From Paludibacteraceae bacterium (GTDB lineage Bacteria > Bacteroidota > Bacteroidia > Bacteroidales > Paludibacteraceae), in NCBI GenBank assembly GCA_017412245.1, contig JAFPYI010000033.1:62001-126000 (forward strand): a DNA stretch of 64,000 nt. Reading direction: 5' to 3'. Every line of letters begins with the position of its first letter. The stretch's first letter is position 1. Of this stretch, positions 42,521 through 51,049 are shown piece by piece. A program made the position numbers and the translations under genes. Under the pieces are notes generated by a model. The model was not told the DNA's origin. It ran no database searches and saw only the letters and a list, made by a program, of their open reading frames with translations.

Positions 42521-43381
42521 ATGCAAAAACATCGATTTAGGAACTCCTACCTGACAGCCGCAGTAAGTGTTTCTTTAGTGTTGTGCTTAGTGGGGTTAGA
42601 GTGTGTACTCCTGCTTTCAGCAGGAGCTCTTGTTACGCGCATGCGCGAGAACATGACAATAACTGCTGTTTTGTCTCAGGAGATCGATAGCACTCAATGC
42701 GCTCGTTTTGAGCAGATGTTAGAGGCAAGTCCCAGTTGTAGTAGTTTTGCCTATGTGTCTAAAGAACAAGCATTGCAAGAACACATTGCATCATTAGGAG
42801 AGGATCCCAGCGCATTTTTAGGTTATAACCCGTTGTCAGCAAGTTTTGAGATTCACCCGACGGATTTATATAGTAGTCCGGATAGTTTGGATGTGTTTGT
42901 TGAGAAATTGAGGTCATTGCCTTATGTCTCAGAAGTAATCTATCCTCGTGATTTGGCGGACTTAATGAGTAGTAATGTGAGTGAATTCTCTCTTATCTTA
43001 TTGGTTGTCGCATTGGTACTTCTATTGGTGTCAATGGCTTTGATAGTGAATACCATTCGTTTGCAGATCTATTCAAAGCGATTCATTATCAATACAATGA
43101 CTTTAGTGGGTGCTACATCTTGGGTAACCAGACGTCCTTTCGTGCGTCGCAATATGTTAATGGGTTTGTTGGCTGGAATCGTTGCTTTGATTATCTTAAG
43201 CGGAGTTATTTATTACGTAGAAATCAAATTAGGTATATTATTATTCCCGTTAACATGGATGAATATAGCTTTTGTGACTGCAGTGGTACTTGGTTCTGGT
43301 CTACTTATAACACTGTTTGCTTCGCTAATTGCTACAGGACGATACATCCGTATGGACAATAATAGTTTATATGAAATCTAA
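42521..43381 (+). CDS. ftsX: Cell division permease FtsX
   Basis: 286 residues. The FtsX topology is visible: an N-terminal helix (TAAVSVSLVLCLVGLECVLL), a periplasmic domain of about 130 residues (ITAVLSQEIDSTQCARFEQM ... FEIHP, VFVEKLRSLPYVSEVIYPRD), and three C-terminal helices (FSLILLVVALVLLLVSMALI, GLLAGIVALIILSGVIYYVE, FVTAVVLGSGLLITLFASLI). With FtsE, not in this window, it controls peptidoglycan hydrolases at the septum. Starts the uppP-truB-queA cluster, a standard Bacteroidota arrangement. Confidence 0.92.
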   Translation: MQKHRFRNSYLTAAVSVSLVLCLVGLECVLLLSAGALVTRMRENMTITAVLSQEIDSTQCARFEQMLEASPSCSSFAYVSKEQALQEHIASLGEDPSAFLGYNPLSASFEIHPTDLYSSPDSLDVFVEKLRSLPYVSEVIYPRDLADLMSSNVSEFSLILLVVALVLLLVSMALIVNTIRLQIYSKRFIINTMTLVGATSWVTRRPFVRRNMLMGLLAGIVALIILSGVIYYVEIKLGILLFPLTWMNIAFVTAVVLGSGLLITLFASLIATGRYIRMDNNSLYEI

Positions 43382-43387
43382 GAAATT

Positions 43388-43597
43388 ATGAAGCATTTAT
43401 CTAAGCTCAATCTGATTTTAATAGCAGTATCCGTTATAATCATCTTGGTTGGTTTCTTTTTAATGGCAGGTGCTCCGTCCGGCGAGGAATATAATCCGGA
43501 TATTTTCTCAGTCCGCCGTATTACTGTCGGACCGATGATTTCGCTATTCGGATTTGTATTTATGCTATTTGCAATATTATTCCGTAAAAAGAAATGA
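43388..43597 (+). CDS. DUF3098 small membrane protein
   Basis: 69 residues with two helices ([36 protein letters not shown]) and a basic tail. The middle [20 protein letters not shown] is typical of DUF3098. It lies between ftsX and uppP, its conserved place in Bacteroidota, and overlaps uppP by 4 nt. Function unknown. Confidence 0.88.
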   Translation: MKHLSKLNLILIAVSVIIILVGFFLMAGAPSGEEYNPDIFSVRRITVGPMISLFGFVFMLFAILFRKKK

Positions 43598-44400
43598 ACT
43601 GGCTTCAAGCACTTATATTAGGAATAGTACAAGGGTTAACAGAGTTTCTGCCTGTTTCTTCTTCCGGCCATTTAGAGATAGGTCAAGCATTGCTTGGAAC
43701 AACAGGAGAGGAAAATTTGACCTTCGCCATCATAGTACATACGGCGACTGTATTGTCCACGCTTGTTATTTTATGGCATGAAGTAGCGCAACTTCTCAAA
43801 GGAACATTCACTACTATTAAGTGGAATGCAGAAAAGGATTATGTTGCGAAAATATTGGTATCCATGATACCTGTGTTCATCGTTGGCATGTTCTTCAAGG
43901 AACAAGTAGAGTCGTTTTTTGGTAACGGGTTGTTATTAGTGGGTGTTTGCTTGTTGATTACTGCTTTATTATTGGCACTCAGTGAGTGGTTGCAGAAGAA
44001 AAAACAAAGCGAAGGACATGAAGTGGGTTATAAAGATGCAATAATTATCGGTTTGGCCCAAGCGTGTGCCGTTCTGCCCGGTTTAAGTCGTTCGGGAACA
44101 ACAATAGCAACAGGTCTGCTTTGCGGAGTGAAGAAAGAAAGTGTTGCTCAGTTTTCTTTCTTAATGGTATTAATCCCGATTTTAGGTGAAGCATTTTTGG
44201 ATTTGATTAAATTGCTTCAAGGAGAGGTTGTTAGCAATTTAGCAATCTTGCCGGCAATTGTAGGTTTTGTGGCGGCTTTTTGTACCGGTTGTTTTGCGTG
44301 TAAGTTTATGATAGAGATTGTTCGTCGTCAACGTTTAGTATGGTTTGCACTTTATTGTGCTATCGTCGGTACGGCAACTATCATAATTACTCTCTGTTAG
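43594..44400 (+). CDS. uppP: Undecaprenyl-diphosphatase
   Basis: 268 residues of the BacA/UppP family. It recycles undecaprenyl pyrophosphate to the monophosphate carrier for peptidoglycan and glycan synthesis. Motifs: [20 protein letters not shown] near the N-terminus, with the catalytic Glu/His/Ser region, and [17 protein letters not shown] with the Arg-Ser-Gly motif near residue 165. About eight membrane helices. It overlaps DUF3098 by 4 nt; truB begins 4 nt after its stop. Confidence 0.95.
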   Translation: MNWLQALILGIVQGLTEFLPVSSSGHLEIGQALLGTTGEENLTFAIIVHTATVLSTLVILWHEVAQLLKGTFTTIKWNAEKDYVAKILVSMIPVFIVGMFFKEQVESFFGNGLLLVGVCLLITALLLALSEWLQKKKQSEGHEVGYKDAIIIGLAQACAVLPGLSRSGTTIATGLLCGVKKESVAQFSFLMVLIPILGEAFLDLIKLLQGEVVSNLAILPAIVGFVAAFCTGCFACKFMIEIVRRQRLVWFALYCAIVGTATIIITLC

Positions 44401-44403
44401 TCC

Positions 44404-45114
44404 ATGTGGGATTTTATTGAAGGTGAAGTGTTGGCTTTTGACAAGCCGTTGCATTGGACATCGTTTGATTTGGTAGCCAAAGTGCGTTATGCATTGTGCC
44501 ATAAACTCGAGCGCAAAAAACTGAAAGTAGGGCATAGCGGAACTTTGGATCCTTTGGCAACAGGAGTAGTACTGGTTTGTACAGGTAAGAAAACTAAACT
44601 TATTGACAAACTGCAATATGACGTCAAAGAATATGTGGCGACACTGCAATTAGGTGCAACCACTCCGTCCTATGATATGGAAAAACCGGTAGATGCTACT
44701 TATCCAACCGACCATATCACGCGCCAATTGATAAATGAAACATTGCCACAGTTTATAGGCGAACAATGGCAAACACCACCTATGTTCTCCGCCATTCAGA
44801 TTAATGGCAAACGAGCCTATGAGTTCGCTCGTAAAGGAGAAGAGGTGGAACTCAAACCGCGACTTTTGGTAATTGACGAGTTAGAAGTGTTAGCTTTTGA
44901 TGTAGAGCAAATGCAACTTACCATACGCGTGGTATGCTCAAAAGGGACTTATATTCGCGCTTTGGCTCGTGATATAGGCGAACGATTAGGTTCAGGAGCT
45001 TATTTAACAGCTTTACGCCGTACTCGAGTGGGGGAGATCCATGTAGAGGATTGCTTAACGATAGAACAATTTTTGAATACGTTGAAAGATTACGAATATG
45101 TACAAGACAAATGA
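44404..45114 (+). CDS. truB: tRNA pseudouridine(55) synthase
   Basis: 236 residues. TruB makes pseudouridine 55 in the T-arm of most tRNAs. The opening motif is AFDKPLHWTSFDLVAKVRYA, then KVGHSGTLDPLATGVVLVCT with the catalytic Asp in GTLDP, and the family's VCSKGTYIRALARDIGERLG near residue 180. The C-terminal PUA domain is short or absent, as in many Bacteroidota. queA follows by 1 nt. Confidence 0.95.
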   Translation: MWDFIEGEVLAFDKPLHWTSFDLVAKVRYALCHKLERKKLKVGHSGTLDPLATGVVLVCTGKKTKLIDKLQYDVKEYVATLQLGATTPSYDMEKPVDATYPTDHITRQLINETLPQFIGEQWQTPPMFSAIQINGKRAYEFARKGEEVELKPRLLVIDELEVLAFDVEQMQLTIRVVCSKGTYIRALARDIGERLGSGAYLTALRRTRVGEIHVEDCLTIEQFLNTLKDYEYVQDK

Positions 45115-45115
45115 T

Positions 45116-46219
45116 ATGAAGCTCAGTCAGTTTAAGTTTAAACTCCCTGAGACACAAATTGCTCAATTTCCTGCGTCTTACCGCGATGAATCACGTTTGT
45201 TGGTGTTGCATCGTAAGACCGGAGAAATAGAGCATAAGCAAGTGAACGATTTGGTTCAGTATTTCGACGAGGGCGATTTGTTTGTTCTAAACAACACAAA
45301 GGTGTTCCCGGCGCGTTTATATGGTCATAAAGAGAAAACCAATGCTCTGATTGAAGTGTTCTTGCTGAGAGAGTTAAATCATTCTCTCCGTTATTGGGAT
45401 GTTTTGGTTGATCCTGCACGTAAGATTCGTATTGGCAATAAGTTGACTTTTGATGGAGATCCATCTATTGTGGCAGAAGTGATAGACAATACGACGAGTC
45501 GCGGACGTACATTCCGCTTCTTGACGGATTATAATAACGAAGAATTTGTTCCTCGTTTATATGCATTGGGTAGTGCTCCTCTACCACGTTATATCCAACG
45601 TCCGATGGATAGCGCAACGCAAGAGGAATATGAAAAAATATTCCGTGATCAACCTGTGCGCGAGATGGATGCAGAGCGCTATCAAACTATCTATGCAGAG
45701 AAAGTTGGTGCTGTGGCAGCGCCTGCAGCCGGTTTGCATTTCTCAAAGCAATTACTCAAGCGAATGGAAATCCACGGTATAGAGACTACTTTCATGACGA
45801 GCCATGTTTCTTTGGGCGTGTTCAAAGATATTGATGTGGAAGATTTGACAAAGAACAAGATGGAATCCGAGCAAATCATCTTACCGGAGGAAATGACGAA
45901 TGCAGTTAATAAAACTCATGAGTCCCAGCATCGTGTTTGTGCAGTTGGAACGGAAGTGATGCGTGCCATGGAACATGTAGCAGGAACGACAGGTTTGTTG
46001 AAACCATATGATGGTTGGACTAACAAATTTATCTATCCGCCTTATCGCTTTATGTCTGCAGAAAGTTTCTTCGTTAACTTGTATATGCCTCAATCCAGTC
46101 AATTGTTGATGGTGGCTGCGTTTGGAGGTTTTGAAGCCACCATGCATGCATACGAAGAGGCGGTGCGTGAAGGTTATCGCTTTGGCGATTATGGCGATGC
46201 TATGTTGATTGTTGATTAA
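45116..46219 (+). CDS. queA: tRNA preQ1(34) S-adenosylmethionine ribosyltransferase-isomerase
   Basis: 367 residues from the ATG at 45116; an in-frame ATG six codons earlier lies within truB. QueA transfers the ribosyl part of SAM to preQ1 in tRNA to make epoxyqueuosine. KLPETQIAQFPASYRDESRL, LFVLNNTKVFPARLYGHKEK and RYQTIYAEKVGAVAAPAAGL (the GAVAAPTAGLHF motif) are characteristic, as is TFMTSHVSLGVFKDIDVEDL. Linked to truB in a tRNA-modification pair; its stop overlaps the ung start by 1 nt. Confidence 0.95.
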   Translation: MKLSQFKFKLPETQIAQFPASYRDESRLLVLHRKTGEIEHKQVNDLVQYFDEGDLFVLNNTKVFPARLYGHKEKTNALIEVFLLRELNHSLRYWDVLVDPARKIRIGNKLTFDGDPSIVAEVIDNTTSRGRTFRFLTDYNNEEFVPRLYALGSAPLPRYIQRPMDSATQEEYEKIFRDQPVREMDAERYQTIYAEKVGAVAAPAAGLHFSKQLLKRMEIHGIETTFMTSHVSLGVFKDIDVEDLTKNKMESEQIILPEEMTNAVNKTHESQHRVCAVGTEVMRAMEHVAGTTGLLKPYDGWTNKFIYPPYRFMSAESFFVNLYMPQSSQLLMVAAFGGFEATMHAYEEAVREGYRFGDYGDAMLIVD

Positions 46220-46881
46220 TGCAAGTACGTATAGATCCATCATGGCAGCGTGTGTTGCAGTCGGAATTCGATAAGCCTTATTTCGAACTGCTGACTCAAT
46301 ATGTGCGTCAACAATATCAGACCCGTCGGTGTTTTCCTCCGGCAGGTCTGATTTTTAATGCATTTGACGCTTGTCCTTTCGATAAAGTGCGTGTTGTTAT
46401 CATCGGTCAAGATCCTTATCATGAAGAAGGTCAGGCAATGGGATTGAGTTTTTCTGTTCCTGATGGTGTGATAATTCCTCCTTCGTTAATGAATATTTAT
46501 AAAGAGATTCACCGTGATTTGGGAACTCCTATTCCTACCAGTGGAGATTTGCATCGTTGGGCGGAACAAGGCGTGCTGTTGCTAAATGCTACATTGACAG
46601 TAGAAGCACATCGCGCCGGAAGTCATCAAGGCAAAGGATGGGAAGAACTGACGGACGCTGCAATCGCTGCGCTTAATAAAGAACGAGAACACCTCGTCTT
46701 TATGCTCTGGGGCTCATACGCCCAACGCAAAGGCCAGTTCATCGATCGTCACAAACACTTAGTGTTGCAAACTTCTCATCCTTCTCCGTTATCTGTCTAT
46801 CGTGGATTTGACGGTTGCGGACATTTCGGAAAAGCAAATAAATATCTTGTACAACACGGTGAGCAACCCATAAATTGGTAA
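46219..46881 (+). CDS. ung: Uracil-DNA glycosylase
   Basis: 220 residues of family 1 UDG. It removes uracil from DNA. The water-activating loop GQDPYHEEGQAMGLSFSVP is at about 68-86, GVLLLNATLTVEAHRAGSHQ follows, MLWGSYAQRKG is the Leu/Ser region, and HPSPLSVYRGFDGCGHF holds the catalytic His and the insertion loop. Length is standard. Between queA and polA with minimal spacing. Confidence 0.96.
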   Translation: MQVRIDPSWQRVLQSEFDKPYFELLTQYVRQQYQTRRCFPPAGLIFNAFDACPFDKVRVVIIGQDPYHEEGQAMGLSFSVPDGVIIPPSLMNIYKEIHRDLGTPIPTSGDLHRWAEQGVLLLNATLTVEAHRAGSHQGKGWEELTDAAIAALNKEREHLVFMLWGSYAQRKGQFIDRHKHLVLQTSHPSPLSVYRGFDGCGHFGKANKYLVQHGEQPINW

Positions 46882-46883
46882 GT

Positions 46884-49208
46884 ATGAAAACACTTCTATT
46901 GATAGATGCTTATGCAATGATATTCCGTGCGTATTATGCTTTTATACGTGCGCCGAGAATGAATAGTAAAGGTGAAAATACCTCTGCTATTTTCGGGTTT
47001 GCCATTACTTTGGATGATTTGCTTAAAAAGGTCAATCCAACGCATGTGGGTGTCGCATTTGATCCTCATGGTCCGACCTTCCGTCATGAAGCATACGAGC
47101 AATATAAAGCACAAAGAGAAGAAACGCCGGAAGATATCCGCCGTGCCGTTCCAATCATTAAACGATTGTTGGAAGCGATGAATATTCCTTCCATGGAGGT
47201 ACAAGGTTTTGAAGCGGATGATGTAATAGGAACTCTTGCCAAACAAGGTGAGCAGGCGGGATTTGAAGTATATATGGCCACTCCGGATAAGGATTACGGA
47301 CAATTAGTGAGTGACCATATATTTATGTATCGTCCGCGTCATACCGGAGGTTTTGAAATCATGGGTCCGCAAGAAGTATGCGCAAAATACGGATTAAAGG
47401 ATCAGTCGCAAGTGATTGATTTATTGGGATTGATGGGTGATGCGAGCGATAATATTCCCGGTTGCAAAGGAGTAGGAGAGAAGACTGCTGTTGCTCTTTT
47501 ACAGCAATTTGGTTCTATAGAAAATATGCTTTCTCATACGGATGAGATAAAAGGCGCATTACGTCAGAAAGTAGAGACACAAGTTGAAGATATTCGCTTC
47601 TCGCGTTTCTTGGCTACTATTCGAACCGATGTGCCAATCTCATTAGACGAACAGCAGTTGGCAAAGAAAGAGCCTAATGTGGAGGCATTAACTGAACTCT
47701 ATCAAGAGTTGGAGTTTAATACGCTTTTGAAAAAGATTGCTCCCGCAAAACAGGAAGTAACTGTTGCTCCGAAAAAGAAGCCAAAAGCGGATACAGGCAT
47801 GCTTGATCTTTTTGGAGATACAGAGCCGTTAGAGCAAACTGAAAATACAGAGTCGAATAGTATTCCTCAACGCACGGAGCAAGAGGAAACAGAAGCGCGA
47901 TTGTGCCAATATTTGCTTAATCCTGAAGTAGCATACAATCCTTATAAAGAACCAGATTGGGAAGCACTTAAAGCAGATGCGGATTTATGGAATTTATATC
48001 AAGAAGTTGAGTTGCCTTTGGTACCTGTCTTGCGTGAGATGGAAACCGCAGGTGTTCGATTTGATATCGATAAATTACATCAAGCGGAGACTCAGTTGAC
48101 GGCAGAACTGAATGTTTTGGAGAAGCGAATCTATGATTTGGCAGGAATGGAGTTTAATATCAACAGTCCGCGCCAAGTAGGTGAATTGCTGTTCGACAAA
48201 CTCAAACTGGACGCGAAGGCGAAGAAATCGAAAACCGGGCAGTATTCCACGTCCGAAGAAGTACTGGTGGCACTGAAAGAGAAACATCCTATAGTTGGCA
48301 AGATATTGGATTACCGCGAGTTGAAGAAACTGGTCACAACCTATGTTTCTACGTTGCCCGGATATATCGCGGAGGACGGGAAAATTCATACTACGTATAA
48401 TCAGACTGTGACTGCAACAGGTCGTTTGAGTAGCAGCAATCCCAATCTGCAGAATCTGCCTATTCGCAGTGAGCGCGGCAAACTGATTCGCGAGGCGGTT
48501 ATTCCGGACGAAGGATGTATGTTCTTGAGTGCGGATTACAGTCAAATTGAATTACGTCTGTTAGCACATTTCAGTCAAGACGAACATTTGCTGAATGCTT
48601 TCCGCTCGGGACAAGATATTCACACAGCGACCGCAGCAAAAATTTTTAATTTGCCTATCGAGCAAATCTCAAAAGACCAGCGTAGGCGTGCTAAAACGGC
48701 TAATTTTGGTATTATTTACGGAATATCCGCATTTGGTTTGGCACAACAATTAGACTGCTCCCGTACAGAAGCCAAACAACTGATAGATGATTATTTTGCG
48801 GCATTCCCGCGCGTGATTAGTTATATTGAACAGCAGAAAGAAATAGCACGTCAACGCGGTTATGCGGAAACACTTTTCGGTCGCAAGCGGTATTTGCCGG
48901 ATATCTTATCTCATAATGCGACAGTTCGTTCTTTTGCAGAGCGTAATGCTGTTAATGCACCCATTCAAGGCACGGCAGCAGATATTATCAAAATGGCGAT
49001 GGTATCTATTCATAAGCGCTTAAAGGCAGAAAATCTCAAGGCGCAGATGATTATGCAAGTTCATGACGAATTGAATTTTAATGTGCCACAAGAGGAAGTG
49101 GAAAAAGTTCGTGAAATTGTAGTAGGCGAAATGCAAAATGCCGTCCATTTGTCAGTTCCGCTGATTGCAGAATGCGGAGTAGGTAAGAACTGGTTGGAAG
49201 CACATTAA
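46884..49208 (+). CDS. polA: DNA polymerase I lacking the 3'-5' exonuclease domain
   Basis: 774 residues from the ATG at 46884; typical PolA of this phylum is about 920-950. Residues 1-290 are the 5'-3' flap nuclease (LLIDAYAMIFRAYYAF, GFEADDVIGTLA, LMGDASDNIPGCKGVGEKTA). Residues about 345-774 are the polymerase: motif A DYSQIELRLLAHFSQDE, motif B RRRAKTANFGIIYGISAFGL, motif C MQVHDELNF. Between them there is only a 55-residue linker (TGMLDLFGDTEPLEQTE) and a remnant resembling the end of the proofreading domain (ARLCQYLLNPEVAYNP). The DxE motif of the proofreading active site is absent. The frame is intact throughout, so the gene is not broken. Confidence 0.93.
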   Translation: MKTLLLIDAYAMIFRAYYAFIRAPRMNSKGENTSAIFGFAITLDDLLKKVNPTHVGVAFDPHGPTFRHEAYEQYKAQREETPEDIRRAVPIIKRLLEAMNIPSMEVQGFEADDVIGTLAKQGEQAGFEVYMATPDKDYGQLVSDHIFMYRPRHTGGFEIMGPQEVCAKYGLKDQSQVIDLLGLMGDASDNIPGCKGVGEKTAVALLQQFGSIENMLSHTDEIKGALRQKVETQVEDIRFSRFLATIRTDVPISLDEQQLAKKEPNVEALTELYQELEFNTLLKKIAPAKQEVTVAPKKKPKADTGMLDLFGDTEPLEQTENTESNSIPQRTEQEETEARLCQYLLNPEVAYNPYKEPDWEALKADADLWNLYQEVELPLVPVLREMETAGVRFDIDKLHQAETQLTAELNVLEKRIYDLAGMEFNINSPRQVGELLFDKLKLDAKAKKSKTGQYSTSEEVLVALKEKHPIVGKILDYRELKKLVTTYVSTLPGYIAEDGKIHTTYNQTVTATGRLSSSNPNLQNLPIRSERGKLIREAVIPDEGCMFLSADYSQIELRLLAHFSQDEHLLNAFRSGQDIHTATAAKIFNLPIEQISKDQRRRAKTANFGIIYGISAFGLAQQLDCSRTEAKQLIDDYFAAFPRVISYIEQQKEIARQRGYAETLFGRKRYLPDILSHNATVRSFAERNAVNAPIQGTAADIIKMAMVSIHKRLKAENLKAQMIMQVHDELNFNVPQEEVEKVREIVVGEMQNAVHLSVPLIAECGVGKNWLEAH

Positions 49209-49213
49209 GCGAA

Positions 49214-49999
49214 ATGATAAAATTAGTTGTCTTATTATTAATTCGTGTGCTGTGTATCGGTAACAGTTTCTCTTGGGACGCGGTAGAACAAGAGTTAGTG
49301 CCGATGTGTAACGAAGCGGGAGTGGAAGTAGAGATTCATAATCTCTATTATGGCGGTTGTTCATTAGAACAACATGCACAGTTTCTGCTGAAAGATACGG
49401 CCGCTTATTCTCATCGCGTGTGTACGAATAAAGAAGGACGCGTGATAAAAGATACCATCACTTTGCGTGACGCATTACGAGAAGGGAAATATGATTATAT
49501 ATCCTTGCAACAAGCGAGCCATTTTAGTGGAATGTATGATACTTATGCACCATGGTTGCGAATGTTGATAGATACAGTTCGCGTTTATCAATCTGAGGCG
49601 CAGTTGTGCTGGTTGCAAACATGGGCATACAGCAAAGATGCTAAACATCCTGCGTATCCAACTTACGGAAATAATCAGCAATTGATGTATGACAGTATCG
49701 TGGCATGTACAAAGAATCTGCTTCGCGATTATCCGGCAGAATTATTGATTATTCCTTGTGGTTATGCTATTCAGTTAGGACGTGGAACCAAACTTGGCGA
49801 TAGTTTTTGTCGTGACGGCTATCATTTGAATTATAGTTACGGTCGTTATACGGCATCCGCAGTATGGTTTGAAATATTGACGAAGAGAGATGTTCGTCGT
49901 CTTCGTTACAAACCAGAAACGATGAGTCGTTGCGAACGTAAAGTATGTCAAAAAGTGGCCCATAAAGCTGTACGCAAAGCGGAAAATGCAGTTTTTTGA
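49214..49999 (+). CDS. DUF4886 SGNH-like hydrolase
   Basis: 261 residues. A short hydrophobic N-terminus (IKLVVLLLIRVLCIGNSFSW) runs straight into the SGNH block I: GNSFS holds the probable nucleophilic Ser. DYISLQQASHFSGMYDTYAP fits block III. DGYHLNYSYGRYTASAVWF supplies the Asp and His of the catalytic dyad. The call is DUF4886, a group of SGNH/GDSL-like esterases common in gut Bacteroidales and probably exported; acetyl groups on glycans are a likely target but this is inference. It is the last gene before the tRNA pair and 6 nt after polA. Confidence 0.82.
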   Translation: MIKLVVLLLIRVLCIGNSFSWDAVEQELVPMCNEAGVEVEIHNLYYGGCSLEQHAQFLLKDTAAYSHRVCTNKEGRVIKDTITLRDALREGKYDYISLQQASHFSGMYDTYAPWLRMLIDTVRVYQSEAQLCWLQTWAYSKDAKHPAYPTYGNNQQLMYDSIVACTKNLLRDYPAELLIIPCGYAIQLGRGTKLGDSFCRDGYHLNYSYGRYTASAVWFEILTKRDVRRLRYKPETMSRCERKVCQKVAHKAVRKAENAVF

Positions 50000-50017
50000 A
50001 AAAAAAGTGCAAAATAA

Positions 50018-50049
50018 TTTGCGTATATCAAAAAAAAGCAGTACTTTTG
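50018..50049 (+). promoter_or_regulatory. Promoter of the tRNA-Asp/tRNA-Arg operon
   Basis: -33 TTTG (50018-50021), 20-nt spacer (CGTATATC then an A-run and GCAG), -7 TACTTTTG (50042-50049). Its spacer nearly matches that of the promoter at 10816-10847. Confidence 0.7.
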
Positions 50050-50075
50050 CACCCGCTTTTGAAAAACGACTACTT

Positions 50076-50152
50076 GGTGCGGTAGTTCAGTTGGTTAGAA
50101 TACCGGCCTGTCACGCCGTAGGTCGCGAGTTCGAGTCTCGTCCGCACCGCCA
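50076..50152 (+). tRNA. tRNA-Asp (anticodon GTC)
   Basis: 77 nt with an encoded CCA. GGTGCGG (50076-50082) pairs with CCGCACC (50142-50148); discriminator G at 50149. The D loop (AGTTCAGTTGGTTAGAAT), anticodon GTC at 50110-50112 and the T arm (GGTTCGA-like GAGTTCGAGTC) are all in place. Confidence 0.95.
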
Positions 50153-50169
50153 ACCAGCGCAAGCTGGTT
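50152..50169 (+). other. Spacer hairpin between the two tRNAs
   Basis: AACCAGC (50152-50158) and GCTGGTT (50163-50169) form a perfect 7-bp stem closed by a GCAA tetraloop, followed by CGCTTTT. Likely a processing element or partial terminator between the two tRNAs. Confidence 0.6.
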
Positions 50170-50186
50170 CGCTTTTCAAAAGTGAG

Positions 50187-50260
50187 GGTCCATTAGCTCA
50201 ACTGAATAGAGTACCACACTACGGATGTGGGGGTTGCAGGTTTGAATCCTGCATGGATCA
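50187..50260 (+). tRNA. tRNA-Arg (anticodon ACG)
   Basis: 74 nt. GGTCCAT (50187-50193) pairs with ATGGATC (50253-50259), one G-U pair; discriminator A at 50260. Anticodon stem CCACA/TGTGG with loop CTACGGA gives ACG (50221-50223), to be read as ICG after deamination by TadA. The 3' CCA is not encoded (CGA follows), unlike the tRNA-Asp next to it. Confidence 0.93.
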
Positions 50261-50272
50261 CGAGAAAATAAC

Positions 50273-50316
50273 CGCAAAGTATTGATTGCCAATACCTTGC
50301 GATTTTTGTTTTTTAT
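50273..50316 (+). terminator. Terminator of the tRNA operon
   Basis: CGCAAAGTATTG (50273-50284) pairs with CAATACCTTGCG (50290-50301), one internal A-C mismatch, loop of 5, followed by a T-rich run (ATTTTTGTTTTTTAT). Intrinsic terminator. Confidence 0.85.
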
Positions 50317-50361
50317 ACTGTTTGTTGAAAGTATATTTAATTTTATCGGGATATCTAAATT

Positions 50362-50817
50362 ATGCGAGTAGTATTACAACGTTGTTCTCGTGCTGAAGTG
50401 CGTATAGATGGTGCGGTTGTCGGCAAAATCGGCAAAGGTTTTTTGTTGTTGGTCGGAGTAGTTGACGGCGACCAGAAATCGGATGCAGATCTTTTAGCAC
50501 GCAAAGTGGCTCAAATGCGCGTTTTTGAAGATGCGGAAGGCAAGATGAATCTTGCTTTGCAAGATGTGGATGGCGCTGTTTTATCAATCTCGCAATTTAC
50601 TCTTTATGCCGATTGCCGCAAAGGGAATAGGCCGAGTTTTATTCGTGCGGCCCGCCCAGAAATAGCTTCTCCGTTGTATGATTATTTCAATCAAGTTTTG
50701 CGTGAGACGTATGGTTTACAAGTGGAGACAGGTCGATTTGGCGCGGATATGAAAGTGGATTTTGTGAATGATGGTCCGGTAACTATCATTCTTGATTCTG
50801 CGGAATTAGCGCATTAA
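50362..50817 (+). CDS. dtd: D-aminoacyl-tRNA deacylase
   Basis: 151 residues. Dtd removes D-amino acids and glycine mischarged on t[20 protein letters not shown] starts the protein; the active-site motifs [17 protein letters not shown] and [13 protein letters not shown] are both intact. Length is standard. It follows the tRNA operon terminator and faces the DHH phosphoesterase gene. Confidence 0.95.
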   Translation: MRVVLQRCSRAEVRIDGAVVGKIGKGFLLLVGVVDGDQKSDADLLARKVAQMRVFEDAEGKMNLALQDVDGAVLSISQFTLYADCRKGNRPSFIRAARPEIASPLYDYFNQVLRETYGLQVETGRFGADMKVDFVNDGPVTIILDSAELAH

Positions 50818-51049
50818 AAATACACGAAATTGCGCTTGGGTCAAGCGGACTTTGTTTAGATACGAAGCAGACACGTAAATGGTTCGTAATCGGTTCGAAA
50901 TCGACTCGATAATGACCCGTTCACTCTTTGATAAAAAAAGTTGGAGTGAAGAGAATTTGAGAGTACCTTTAAACCACCTTAAGAATACCTTAAAACCACG
51001 TTAAAACCACGTTCAAGTGTGGAAAAAAACTTTCGCAAACTTTTACGGT
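50818..51049. other. Gap between convergent dtd and DHH genes with repeat fragments
   Basis: No gene seen. It contains GGTTCGTAATCGGTTCGAAA-type sequence (about 50878-50911) related to the in-gene repeat at 63744-63796, and a CCTTAAAACCACGTTAAAAC stretch (about 50987-51013) that resembles 10658-10684. Confidence 0.5.
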
